From assembly GCF_026013415.1 (NCBI RefSeq), contig NZ_JAPDOK010000001.1, positions 1 through 64,000 of the forward strand: 64,000 nt of DNA, written 5' to 3'. Position 1 is the stretch's first letter; each line of letters opens with the position of its first letter. The DNA is from Sphingomonas caeni (GTDB taxonomy: Bacteria > Pseudomonadota > Alphaproteobacteria > Sphingomonadales > Sphingomonadaceae). The notes beneath the pieces are model-generated. The model was not told where the DNA came from, did not search any database, and saw only the letters and a list, made by a program, of their open reading frames with translations. Below, in pieces: positions 18,418 to 26,375 of the stretch. The translations under genes and the position numbers were made by a program.

Positions 18418-19710
18418 CTATTTCGAGCCGAAGCCGGTCAGCATCGTCCCGACGGTCCTCAGCATGATGAGGATGTCGATCCAGGCCGAGAAATGCTTGA
18501 TGTAGTAGAAGTCGTAATGGAGCTTGATGTGCACGTCGCCCAGCGCGGCGACATGGCCCTGGTTGACCTGCGCCCAGCCCGTGATCCCCGGCCGCACGAT
18601 ATGGCGATAGGAATAGAAGGGCAGCTCGGTCTCATACCATTGCGACAGCGGCAGCGCCTCGGGCCGGGGGCCGATCAGGCTCATCTCGCCGATCAGCACG
18701 TTCCACAGCTGGGGCAGCTCGTCGATGCGGGTGCGGCGCAGGAAGCGGCCGACGCGGGTGATCCGCGTATCGTCATGCATGGTGATCGCATCGTCGCGCT
18801 CGCCGCCATCGGCGCAGGGCGGGCGATGCTCCATCGTGCGGAACTTGATCACCTTGAACGGTCTTGCGCGGAAGCCCATCCGCTCCTGCCGGAACAGTGC
18901 GGGGCCGGGTGAATCGAGCCGGATCCAGACCGCCAGCAGGATGAACGGCACCAGCAGCACCGGCAGCGCGACCATCGAAACCGCGATATCCATCGCGCGC
19001 TTGATCTTGCGATAGGCAAGGTTGGGCAGCAGCGATCCGAAGCTGTTCTCGGAAAGATGCTCGATCTCCACCTTGCCGGTCAGCGATTCGTGAAGCTGCT
19101 TGGTGTGATAGACCACCCGTCCCGAAATCGCGGCGGCGGCGAGCATGCGCTCCCACTCCGGATCCATGTCGTAGCGCAGGTCCGCGACGATCGCGCCATG
19201 GCGGTCGTCCGCGGGCACCTGCGGCTGGTGGAGGACGATCCATTCGACATTCGCGGTCGAATCGCGCGCGATATCGGTGTTGCCGAACGGCACGAGGTAG
19301 AATTGCCGCCGCGCATAGCGCTGGGTCAGCTGCTGCGCATAGAAGCCGAACGCCATCGACGCGGCATAGCCCGCGGTCAGCATCGATCCCGAATAGGCAA
19401 GGCGCCCGCCCAGCATCACCGCGATCGCGAAGCCGAAGGTCACCGAATAGGTCGGGATGATGAAGGCGAAGCCGCTCGTCCCCGGAAAGCTCGTCACCCG
19501 GCGATAGAGGAACAGCGCCGTCACCGCCGCGCTCACGCACGCGATCGCGCTGTTGATGACCGTCGCCTCGCCCACATGGTCGAGCGGCTGAAGTGCGACA
19601 TAGAGGAAGGGGGCGCCGAGCGATGCGGCGAGAATGCCCAATAGCTGAAATGACAACGATTCCAGGAACCGGCGGGTCACCGGCGCGGGGCGTTCGCGTG
19701 TCATGAGCAT
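18418..19710 (-). CDS. Undecaprenyl-phosphate sugar-1-phosphate transferase (initiating enzyme)
   Basis: This 430-residue protein has about four N-terminal membrane helices, a central CoA-binding-like Rossmann region, a further helix (VALPVLLVPFILLAVWIRL) and a C-terminal Bac_transf domain with RQERMGFRARPFKVIKFRTM, RRTRIDELPQLWNVL and MSLIGPRP. It is of the WcaJ/GumD/SpsB class that loads the first sugar phosphate onto undecaprenyl phosphate. In sphingan producers the corresponding enzyme transfers glucose-1-P, but the sugar here is not readable. Start ATG 19710 follows a G-rich stretch; 19704 is an alternative. About 75 bp of AT-rich DNA upstream (19815-19890), unusual for this window, probably contains its promoter. 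Confidence 0.9.
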   Translation of the reverse strand: MLMTRERPAPVTRRFLESLSFQLLGILAASLGAPFLYVALQPLDHVGEATVINSAIACVSAAVTALFLYRRVTSFPGTSGFAFIIPTYSVTFGFAIAVMLGGRLAYSGSMLTAGYAASMAFGFYAQQLTQRYARRQFYLVPFGNTDIARDSTANVEWIVLHQPQVPADDRHGAIVADLRYDMDPEWERMLAAAAISGRVVYHTKQLHESLTGKVEIEHLSENSFGSLLPNLAYRKIKRAMDIAVSMVALPVLLVPFILLAVWIRLDSPGPALFRQERMGFRARPFKVIKFRTMEHRPPCADGGERDDAITMHDDTRITRVGRFLRRTRIDELPQLWNVLIGEMSLIGPRPEALPLSQWYETELPFYSYRHIVRPGITGWAQVNQGHVAALGDVHIKLHYDFYYIKHFSAWIDILIMLRTVGTMLTGFGSK

Positions 19711-19914
19711 GGAAAAGGCCCCCTTTTGAGCGCGAACGCAATAGCGACCCTCAGGTTCCCCCTGGGCCGAATCTTGTTGCACTTGCGAAGAGGATATACC
19801 GTCGGGCGGCGCGGCGCAATGCAGATACTATTTCATTTACCATGATCAATTCATTGAATTTCAAATAGAAGTTTTAAGAAATCGACTTTCGTCGGCTGGT
19901 TTTCGTGGGCGGCC

Positions 19915-20037
19915 TCATGCCTTCAGCCAGAAGCGGATCGCCATCGCGACCACAGCCAGCGCCGCAACGCTCATCGCCCAGATCCCCGCCATCCAGGCCA
20001 GCCGCTGCCAGAGCTGCGTGGGGCGAGTCGCGTTCAA
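19915..20037 (-). CDS. DUF2474-type small subunit of cytochrome bd (CydX-like)
   Basis: A 40-codon gene follows cydB directly: TTG start at 20037 overlapping the cydB stop as TTGA, TGA stop at 19915. The peptide has a short polar head with LWQRLAWMAGIW followed by one membrane helix (MSVAALAVVAMAIRFWL). This matches the DUF2474 pattern of tiny proteins encoded after cyanide-insensitive cytochrome bd genes, thought to stabilise the oxidase like CydX. It is usually missed by gene callers because of its size and rare start codon. There is no other in-frame start between it and the upstream GTA codon. Confidence 0.82.
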   Translation of the reverse strand: MNATRPTQLWQRLAWMAGIWAMSVAALAVVAMAIRFWLKA

Positions 20038-21044
20038 TGGTACCCCTCGGCGCCCACCTTGCCGCGGAACACCCAATAGGCCCAGCCGGTGTAGGCGAGG
20101 ATAACCGGAATCAGCATCCCGGCCCCGATCAGCATGAACCCCTGGCTCCGCGCCGGCGCCGCCGCCTCGACGATGGTGACCGCGGTGGGGACGATGTACG
20201 GGTACATGCTGATCCCCAGCCCCATGAAGCTCAGCAGGAACAGTCCGAGCGCGAGCAGGAAGGGCATCAGCTCTTTGCGCTTCGCCAGCGCCCACCAGAA
20301 GGCGGCCGCGAAGATCGTCACCAGCAGCGGCACCTGCGCGGTGAACAGCACATTGGGCATGTCGAGCCAGCGGTCGCGATAGGCGCCGCCACGGAGCATC
20401 AGCGAGGCGAGGCTCACCGCGACGATCGCTGCGACGGTCAGCATGCCCGCGCGCCCCGCGAGCCGATAGGCGTGGAGCTGCCCCATTCCCCCGGTCTTCC
20501 AGATCAGCCAGCACGCCCCCAGCATCGCATAGCCCGCGACCAGGCTGGCACCGGTCAGCAGGCTGAACGGAGTCAGCCAGTCGAGCCAGCCCCCGGCATA
20601 GGCGCGCCCGCTCACGCTCACCCCCTGCAGGATCGCCCCCAGCGCCACACCCTGCGCGAAGGCAGCGACGGTGGATCCGCCGGTGAAGGCCAGATCCCAA
20701 TATTTGCGGTGTCCGGGATCGCGCCAGCGAAACTCGAACGCGACGCCGCGGAAGATCAGCCCGAGCAGCATCGCGACGATCAGCGGATAGAGCGCCGGCA
20801 TCAGGATCGCATAGGCCAGCGGAAAGGCCGCGAAGAGCCCGCCGCCGCCCAGCACCAGCCAGGTCTCGTTGCCGTCCCACACCGGCGCGATCGAGTTCAT
20901 CGCGCTGTCGCGCTCCTCGCCCACGCCGAAGGCCGGGAAGAGGATGCCGATGCCGAGATCGAACCCGTCCATCACTACATAGGCGAACACCGCAAAGGCG
21001 ATCAGGAACGCCCAGATGGTGGCGAGAGTGGGATCGGCGGTCAT
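20034..21044 (-). CDS. cydB: Cytochrome bd ubiquinol oxidase subunit II
   Basis: The 336-residue polytopic protein has the CydB/CioB layout of about eight to nine helices, with AYVVMDGFDLGIGIL near the N-terminus, NSIAPVWDGNETWLV and GVAFEFRWRDP as family marks. It pairs with CydA to oxidise ubiquinol and reduce oxygen without pumping protons. cydA lies upstream but is separated by 148 bp containing a large palindromic repeat (21051-21176), an unusually long gap for this operon. The small DUF2474 gene follows at its 3' end. Confidence 0.94.
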   Translation of the reverse strand: MTADPTLATIWAFLIAFAVFAYVVMDGFDLGIGILFPAFGVGEERDSAMNSIAPVWDGNETWLVLGGGGLFAAFPLAYAILMPALYPLIVAMLLGLIFRGVAFEFRWRDPGHRKYWDLAFTGGSTVAAFAQGVALGAILQGVSVSGRAYAGGWLDWLTPFSLLTGASLVAGYAMLGACWLIWKTGGMGQLHAYRLAGRAGMLTVAAIVAVSLASLMLRGGAYRDRWLDMPNVLFTAQVPLLVTIFAAAFWWALAKRKELMPFLLALGLFLLSFMGLGISMYPYIVPTAVTIVEAAAPARSQGFMLIGAGMLIPVILAYTGWAYWVFRGKVGAEGYH

Positions 21045-21050
21045 TGTATA

Positions 21051-21176
21051 AATCCTCCCCCGGGGGGGGAGGTGGCAGCCGAAGTCTGACGGAGGGGTAG
21101 TCTCCCCAAGCGGCGGCGCCCGTGGAGATTACCCCTCCACCACTTCGTGGTCCCCCTCCCCCTCCGGGGGAGGATT
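21051..21176. repeat. Palindromic REP/BIME-like element between cydA and cydB
   Basis: An 11-bp perfect inverted repeat AATCCTCCCCC / GGGGGAGGATT (21051-21061 and 21166-21176) encloses a second, 15-bp inverted repeat with one mismatch (GGAGGGGTAGTCTCC at 21091-21105 and GGAGATTACCCCTCC at 21124-21138). The whole stretch could fold into one long imperfect hairpin in the cydA-cydB mRNA. Elements of this look are intergenic repeats in other proteobacteria; only one copy of this type is seen in the window. Confidence 0.65.
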
Positions 21177-21192
21177 TGCGAAAGCCCGATCA

Positions 21193-22671
21193 TCATGCCC
21201 GCTCCCCTTGCTGCGCGGGGCCCGGGACGATCCCCGCGGCGCGCACCGGTACGGTTTCGCTCAGCGGGGGCTCGTGCGGCTCGACACCCTTGGCCATCAG
21301 CCGGAGGATGTACCAGGTGCCGAAGCCGAACACCGCGAAATAGACGAGCACGAACGCTACCAGCGATGCTCCAACCGCGGGCGCGGCGAGCGGCGAGGCG
21401 CTGTCGCGGGTGAGGAGCTGGCCATAGACGGTATAGGGCTGCCGCCCGACCTCGGTGGTGATCCACCCAGCGATCACCGCGACGAAGCCCGAGGGGCCCA
21501 TCGCCAGCGCGAACCGGTGGAGCAGCTTCCAGTCATGGAGTTTCCCGCGCGCCCGCGCGAACAGGCTGAACAGCCCCAGCGCGAGCATCAGCACCCCCAG
21601 ACCCACCATCACCCGGAACGACCAGAAGACGATCGCCACCGGCGGCTGTTTGTCGCGGGGGAAAGCGTCGAGCCCGGTCACCGGCGCGTTCAGGTCGTGC
21701 TTGAGGATCAGCGAGCCGAGCTTGGGCACCTCGACCGCATAGTCGACCCGCTGCTCCTTCTGGTTGGGTAGCCCGAACAGGATCAGCGGGGCGCCGTCGG
21801 GATGGCTCTGGAAATGCCCTTCCATCGCCATCACCTTGGCGGGCTGATGCTCGAGCGTGTTGAGCCCGTGCGCGTCGCCGGCGAAGATCTGGACCGGCGC
21901 GACGATCGCGGCCATCCACATCGCCATGCTGAACATGGTGCGGGCGGCCTCGACCGACGAAGTCGGATGAGGACTCGCCACGGCGGCCGGCGGGGCTCCG
22001 GCCCCGTCCGACGGCATGGCTTTGCCATGCCGCGCCTTGAGCAAATGCCACGCCCCGACCGCGCCCACCGCGAGGCTGGTCGTCAGATAGGCCGCGATCA
22101 CGGTGTGGACGAGCCGATAGGGGAAGCTGGGGTTGAAGATGATCGCCGCCCAGCTCTCGCCGGGCAGGAACTGGCCGTTAGCGCCGATCACGAAGCCGGC
22201 GGGGGTCTGCATCCAGCTGTTCGCCGACAGGATCCAGAAGGCCGAGATGAAGGTGCCGAGCGCCACCAAGCAGGTCGCGGCGAAATGGAGCCCGCGCCCC
22301 ACCTTCTCCATCCCGAACAGCATCACGCCCAGGAAGCCCGCTTCGAGGAAGAAGGCGGTCAGCACCTCATAGGCCATCAGCGGCCCCAGCACCGGCCCGG
22401 TCCTGTCCGAGAAGACCGACCAGTTGGTGCCGAACTGATAGGACATGACGATGCCCGAGACGACGCCCATCGCGAAGGCGATAGCGAAGATCTTCAGCCA
22501 GAAACGGAACAGGTCGAGAAAGACCTGGCGCCCGGTGCGGAGCCACAGCCCCTCGAGCACCATCAGATAGCTGGCCAGCCCGATTGAAAAGGCCGGGAAG
22601 ATAAAATGGAAACTGACCGTGAACGCGAACTGGATGCGCGCCAGCACGATCGGATCGAATGCAGAGAACAT
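21193..22671 (-). CDS. cydA: Cytochrome bd ubiquinol oxidase subunit I (CioA-like)
   Basis: This 492-residue subunit carries the haem and quinol-binding core: FDPIVLARIQFAFTVSFHF with the early haem histidine, FGTNWSVFSDRTGPVLGPLMAYE, and SANSWMQTP with a following NPSFPYRLVHTV segment. Its length is close to cyanide-insensitive CioA proteins (about 490) and shorter than E. coli CydA (522), consistent with a short Q-loop. Together with cydB and the DUF2474 gene it forms a high-affinity terminal oxidase for low oxygen or stress. No regulator is adjacent. Confidence 0.94.
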   Translation of the reverse strand: MFSAFDPIVLARIQFAFTVSFHFIFPAFSIGLASYLMVLEGLWLRTGRQVFLDLFRFWLKIFAIAFAMGVVSGIVMSYQFGTNWSVFSDRTGPVLGPLMAYEVLTAFFLEAGFLGVMLFGMEKVGRGLHFAATCLVALGTFISAFWILSANSWMQTPAGFVIGANGQFLPGESWAAIIFNPSFPYRLVHTVIAAYLTTSLAVGAVGAWHLLKARHGKAMPSDGAGAPPAAVASPHPTSSVEAARTMFSMAMWMAAIVAPVQIFAGDAHGLNTLEHQPAKVMAMEGHFQSHPDGAPLILFGLPNQKEQRVDYAVEVPKLGSLILKHDLNAPVTGLDAFPRDKQPPVAIVFWSFRVMVGLGVLMLALGLFSLFARARGKLHDWKLLHRFALAMGPSGFVAVIAGWITTEVGRQPYTVYGQLLTRDSASPLAAPAVGASLVAFVLVYFAVFGFGTWYILRLMAKGVEPHEPPLSETVPVRAAGIVPGPAQQGERA

Positions 22672-22770
22672 GCCCGACTCCCGCGCGGGCTAGTGCGCCC
22701 GGGGCGATCGATTGGCAAGTGCGCGTGCGGTATCTGGGGTGAGCGCGGGGCGCATCCAGCCCCCAACGCA

Positions 22771-22848
22771 TCATCCCGGCGAAAGCCGGGACCTAGAGTC
22801 ACGGGCGACGCCCTGCGCTGCGCTGGGTCCCGGCTTTCGCCGGGATGA
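22771..22848. repeat. REP-like element, copy 1 (23-bp inverted repeats)
   Basis: Two perfect 23-bp inverted arms beginning TCATCCCGGCGAAAGCCGGG (22771-22793) and ending CCCGGCTTTCGCCGGGATGA (22826-22848) flank a 32-bp spacer. Each arm itself contains the small palindrome CCCGGCGAAAGCCGGG. A second copy is at 39705-39789. It lies between the 5' end of cydA and the 3' end of the FKBP gene. Confidence 0.85.
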
Positions 22849-22908
22849 CGGTGGCTGTTTGCCGTGAAGTCACCCCCCTCCCCGATCGCGGGAAGGGGAG
22901 CGAAGACC

Positions 22909-23541
22909 TTACTTCTTGGGCTCGCCTTCCGGCGCGGCTTCGTTGCCCTGGGTGGCGTTCTGCGCCTCGAGCTGCTGCTGCATCATCTGCTGCTGCTGCA
23001 TCTGGCGCATCTGCACCTCGGCGGCGGTCATCACTTCCTTGACCTCGATATCGAAGATCAGGACCTGGCCCTTGAGCGGATTGTCCATGCCCGGCTGCGA
23101 CGGAACGCTGTCATAGGCGAGCTTCGGGGGAAGCCAGACGCGATACTTGGCGCCCTTGCGCATCAGGCGAAGCGCCTCGAGGAAGCCCGGGATGAACGCC
23201 CCGTCCTTCACCTCGAACGGACCGCCGGTCTTTTCCTGGAAGACGCTGCCGTCGCGCTTGAAGCCTTCGATCTGCACATTGGCGACGTCGCCATCGGCGA
23301 TGTTCGGGCCTTCGCCGGGCGCGATGACCTGGTACTGCAGGCCCGAAGCGGTCGTCTTCACGCCCGACTGGCCCTTGTTCCAGGCGAGGAACTGGTCGTT
23401 GGTGCCCTTGGCCGCAACCGCGGCGCGGGTGCCCATCCAGGCCAGGCCGAAAGCGAGCGCAAGGGCCAGGATCACGCCCAGCCACAGCCACAGGCGCGTG
23501 CTGGAATTGACGGGTTTCACGGGAACGGCGGTCACGGACAT
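22909..23541 (-). CDS. FKBP-type peptidyl-prolyl isomerase, membrane-anchored
   Basis: The 210-residue product has an N-terminal signal anchor (LWLWLGVILALALAFGLAWMG), a spacer, then an FKBP domain (about 85-175: YQVIAPGEGPNIADGDVANV, FIPGFLEALRLMRKGAKYRV, GQVLIFDIEVKEV) and an unusual Met/Gln-rich tail (MRQMQQQQMMQQQLEAQ) ending with acidic residues. It should fold periplasmic proteins. The ATG at 23541 has GAGGA upstream; the longer frame to 23643 would overlap the end of rpsU. The GGF loop expected in the FKBP flap is not obvious, so activity may be low. It follows rpsU by 98 nt. Confidence 0.88.
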   Translation of the reverse strand: MSVTAVPVKPVNSSTRLWLWLGVILALALAFGLAWMGTRAAVAAKGTNDQFLAWNKGQSGVKTTASGLQYQVIAPGEGPNIADGDVANVQIEGFKRDGSVFQEKTGGPFEVKDGAFIPGFLEALRLMRKGAKYRVWLPPKLAYDSVPSQPGMDNPLKGQVLIFDIEVKEVMTAAEVQMRQMQQQQMMQQQLEAQNATQGNEAAPEGEPKK

Positions 23542-23639
23542 GGGCTTGTTATTCCTCTTACGGGCGGGACCGCCTTGGCTTCGCGCTATCCCCGCCGATT
23601 CGGCATTGAAATCGCGCCTTAGCGCAACTTCGCAACTAC

Positions 23640-23846
23640 TCAACGGGCGCCGTCACGTTCCATGCGCTTGCGCTCGAGCTTGCGCGCGCGGCGGACCGCG
23701 GCGGCGCGCTCGCGCGCACGCTTCTCGCTCGGCTTCTCATAATGCCGGCGAAGCTTCATCTCGCGGTACACGCCCTCGCGCTGAAGCTTCTTCTTGAGCG
23801 CCCGCAGCGCCTGATCGACATTATTGTCCCGAACGATAATTTGCAT
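23640..23846 (-). CDS. rpsU: 30S ribosomal protein S21
   Basis: This is a complete 68-residue S21: [20 protein letters not shown] at the N-terminus, [20 protein letters not shown] in the middle and a strongly basic C-terminus. S21 sits at the 30S platform near the anti-Shine-Dalgarno helix and helps initiation. The start codon and length match alphaproteobacterial homologues. It is transcribed away from the two-component genes at 24052, so the 205-bp gap between them serves two divergent promoters. Confidence 0.97.
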   Translation of the reverse strand: MQIIVRDNNVDQALRALKKKLQREGVYREMKLRRHYEKPSEKRARERAAAVRRARKLERKRMERDGAR

Positions 23847-24003
23847 GTTGTGTAAGACCTCGCGGATTGAACCAATAGAAAAGGGATCGCCGGAGGCAGA
23901 GCCCGCGGCGTTGCGGCGCCCCTAACAGGGGGAAACCGCAAATTCAAGCGCTTCCGGGACGAACTGTGACCCATCCGCCACAGGCCGCGCGCATTACACC
24001 AGA

Positions 24004-24031
24004 TTGCAGCGGTGCAACGCGGGCGATAGGT
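24004..24031 (+). promoter_or_regulatory. Putative Caulobacter-type promoter of the response regulator operon
   Basis: TTGCAG (24004-24009) and CGATAGGT (24024-24031) are separated by 14 bp, resembling the alphaproteobacterial housekeeping pattern TTGaCgS-N10-14-GCtANAWC. The box ends 20 bp before the ATG at 24052. Confidence 0.4.
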
Positions 24032-24051
24032 TCGCCGGGCACTTCGGCCGG

Positions 24052-24789
24052 ATGACGCAGCTCGCCTACACCTTGGACTATGAAACCCGCCTGCTGATCG
24101 TCGACGACGATCCCGGAATCCGCGAGCTGACCGCGGATTTCCTCTCGGGCCACGGTTATGCCGTCGATACCGCCGCCAACGCCGCCGAAATGCGCGCGGC
24201 GATCGCCCGCCAGGATTACGCGCTCGTCGTGCTCGATGTGATGATGCCGGGCGAGGACGGGCTCACCATCCTGCGCGGCATGGACCGCGAGCGCGGCCCC
24301 GCGGTAATCATCCTCTCGGTGATCGGCGAGGAAGTCGACCGGATCGTGGGCCTCGAAATGGGCGCCGACGATTATATCGCCAAGCCCGCGAACCCTCGTG
24401 AACTGCTCGCCCGCATCCGCTCGGTCCTGCGCCGCGCGCGCAGCGACGCGCATGTGCCGCCCGCGCCCGAGCGCAGCTTCCTGCGCTTTGCCGGCTGGCG
24501 GCTCGATCCGGTCGGGCGACAGCTGTTCGACCCCGACAATGTCGTCATCAACCTCTCGGACGGCGAGTTCCGCCTGCTGCTCGCGCTCGTCGAGCATCCC
24601 CGGCGCGTGCTGACCCGCGACATGCTGCTCGATCTCTCTCGCGGGCTGAACGCCGAGCATTTCGACCGCGCGATCGACGTCCAGATGAGCCGCCTGAGGA
24701 AGAAGCTCGCCCGCCCGGGCAGCGAAGACCTGATCCGCACCGTGCGCAACGAAGGCTATATGTTCGTCGCGGACGTCAGCCAGCGATGA
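24052..24789 (+). CDS. OmpR-family response regulator
   Basis: The 245-residue protein has an N-terminal receiver domain (LLIVDDDPGIREL, phospho-acceptor Asp in LVVLDVMMPGEDG, conserved Lys in DDYIAKPANP) and a C-terminal winged helix (LLALVEHPRRVLTRDMLLDL ... IDVQMSRLRKKL ... TVRNEGYMF). It should bind DNA as a dimer when phosphorylated by the sensor kinase encoded next (4-nt ATGA overlap). I chose the ATG at 24052; an earlier in-frame ATG at 24004 lies on the putative -35 element. Targets are not evident from context. Confidence 0.93.
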   Translation: MTQLAYTLDYETRLLIVDDDPGIRELTADFLSGHGYAVDTAANAAEMRAAIARQDYALVVLDVMMPGEDGLTILRGMDRERGPAVIILSVIGEEVDRIVGLEMGADDYIAKPANPRELLARIRSVLRRARSDAHVPPAPERSFLRFAGWRLDPVGRQLFDPDNVVINLSDGEFRLLLALVEHPRRVLTRDMLLDLSRGLNAEHFDRAIDVQMSRLRKKLARPGSEDLIRTVRNEGYMFVADVSQR

Positions 24790-26087
24790 GCCGCTCGATC
24801 GTCTGGCCGATCGTGCTGCTGGTGCTGGCGGCGGTGACGATCGCCTCGCTGGTCCAGTTCGCGATTACCTTCAACGGCCCCCCGCCCTTCACGCCGCCCA
24901 CAAGGATCGACCAGATCGTCGAGGCGCTGAAGACCGGAAAGGCGCGGCACAGCCGCTGGAGCCAGCTCAGGGTGGAGGAAGGCGCGCATCCCGCCACGAC
25001 CGGCGAGCCCAGCCCCGAACGCGACGCGCTGATCGCCCGCGCGATGGGGGTGCCCGCCGATCAGATCCGCGGCCATTATGATCGCCCGGTCATCCGATCG
25101 GGCAGCCAGGCCCGGCCGCGTTTCGATCGCGCGAGCCTGCCGCCGGCCTTCATCTTCGGCGAGTTCACGGTGATCTGGACCGGCCCGCAGGGCGCCCGCA
25201 CCGTCCATTCGCCGCCGCGCCCCTGGCTGACCGACTGGCATAAGGTCACCCTCGCCGCGACGCTCGCGGTGCTGATCGTGCTGGGGCTCGGTGCGTGGCT
25301 GATCGCGCGCGCCATCTCGCACCCGATCCGCAACCTCGCGCGCATCGCCCGCGAGACCCGCCTCGGCACCCGCACCCCGATCCCGCAACAGGGCCCGCGC
25401 GAGGTGCGCGAGCTCGCCGCCGCGCTCGACGCGATGCAGGCGCGCATCCTCGAACAGGCCGAGGGGCGCACGACGATGCTCGCCGCGATCGCACACGACA
25501 TGGGCACCCCGATCACCCGCCTCGCCTTCTGGATCGAGCAATTGCCCGAGGCCGCGCGCGACCGCGCCAATGCCGATATCGACGAGATCCGCGCGATGCT
25601 GGCGAGCGTGCTCCGCTTCGCCCGCGACGAGCGCGCCGATGCGCGCGACCGGATCGAGCTGGGCAGCCTGATCGAGAGCCTGGTCGAGGATATGAAGGCG
25701 GCGGGCACGCCCGTGGACGCCGAAGCCGGGCCGCGCGTGGTGATCCGCGGCGATTCGCCCTCGCTGCGCCGCCTGTTCGCCAATCTGATCGAGAATGCCG
25801 TGCGCTACGGCAAGGTCGCAGATATCGCCTGGCGCGCCGAGCCGGGCTGGGCCGAGGTGATCGTCGACGATCGCGGCCCCGGCTTTCCCGACAATGCCGA
25901 CAGCCTCTTCACCCCGTTCGTGCGCGGCGAGGCCTCGCGCAACCGCGCGACCGGCGGCACCGGGCTCGGCCTCGCCATCGTCCGTTCGATCGCCGAGGCG
26001 CATGGCGGCGCGGTGACGCTCGAGACACGCGAAGGCGGCGGCGGGCGCGTCAGGGTGCGGCTGCCGGCCGAGACTGCAATCAACTGA
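24786..26087 (+). CDS. EnvZ-like sensor histidine kinase
   Basis: At 433 residues it has two membrane helices (near 7-25 and 157-176), a periplasmic domain, a HAMP domain (HPIRNLARIARETRLG), a HisKA domain with IAHDMGTPITRL (phospho-acceptor His) and an HATPase domain (LIENAVRYGK, DDRGPGFPD, GTGLGLAIV). The H-box reads HDMGTP rather than HELRTP, as in several EnvZ/PrrB-type kinases. It partners the response regulator overlapping its start. The signal it senses is unknown. Confidence 0.92.
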   Translation: MSRSIVWPIVLLVLAAVTIASLVQFAITFNGPPPFTPPTRIDQIVEALKTGKARHSRWSQLRVEEGAHPATTGEPSPERDALIARAMGVPADQIRGHYDRPVIRSGSQARPRFDRASLPPAFIFGEFTVIWTGPQGARTVHSPPRPWLTDWHKVTLAATLAVLIVLGLGAWLIARAISHPIRNLARIARETRLGTRTPIPQQGPREVRELAAALDAMQARILEQAEGRTTMLAAIAHDMGTPITRLAFWIEQLPEAARDRANADIDEIRAMLASVLRFARDERADARDRIELGSLIESLVEDMKAAGTPVDAEAGPRVVIRGDSPSLRRLFANLIENAVRYGKVADIAWRAEPGWAEVIVDDRGPGFPDNADSLFTPFVRGEASRNRATGGTGLGLAIVRSIAEAHGGAVTLETREGGGGRVRVRLPAETAIN

Positions 26088-26225
26088 AATTTCCCGGATA
26101 CCGCGCGAAATCCCGGCGAGCGGTTCCGCCCAGACTCAGCCCGGCATGCCGCTTCCCGCCATTGCGGGGAGCGGGGCGCGGCGCCGGGCACCCTCCCCGT
26201 CCCTCGGGAGCCCGGTACCCGCGCC

Positions 26226-26279
26226 GGCGGGGGCCTTTTTCGTCCGGACATGCCCCCTGGATCGAGAAAGGCCCCCGCC
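26226..26279. repeat. 13-bp perfect inverted repeat upstream of the nucleotidyltransferase gene
   Basis: GGCGGGGGCCTTT (26226-26238) and AAAGGCCCCCGCC (26267-26279) are perfect inverted copies with a 28-bp loop. The left arm runs into TTTTTCG, so it may act as a weak terminator after the sensor kinase gene, but the T-run lies in the loop rather than after the hairpin. Its function is uncertain. Confidence 0.5.
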
Positions 26280-26375
26280 CGATCCGTCAAAGACGGAGTG
26301 ATGATATCGAATCGTCATGATGAACTCGCCTTTCGCTGGCTATCCCCCGCCAACTGCCCCGCTATAGAAAGCGCG

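Noticed and set aside
22875..22898. Hairpin CCCCTCCCC / GGGAAGGGG after the FKBP gene as a terminator
   Set aside because: The stem has a mismatch and no T-run follows on the minus strand, so I do not call it.
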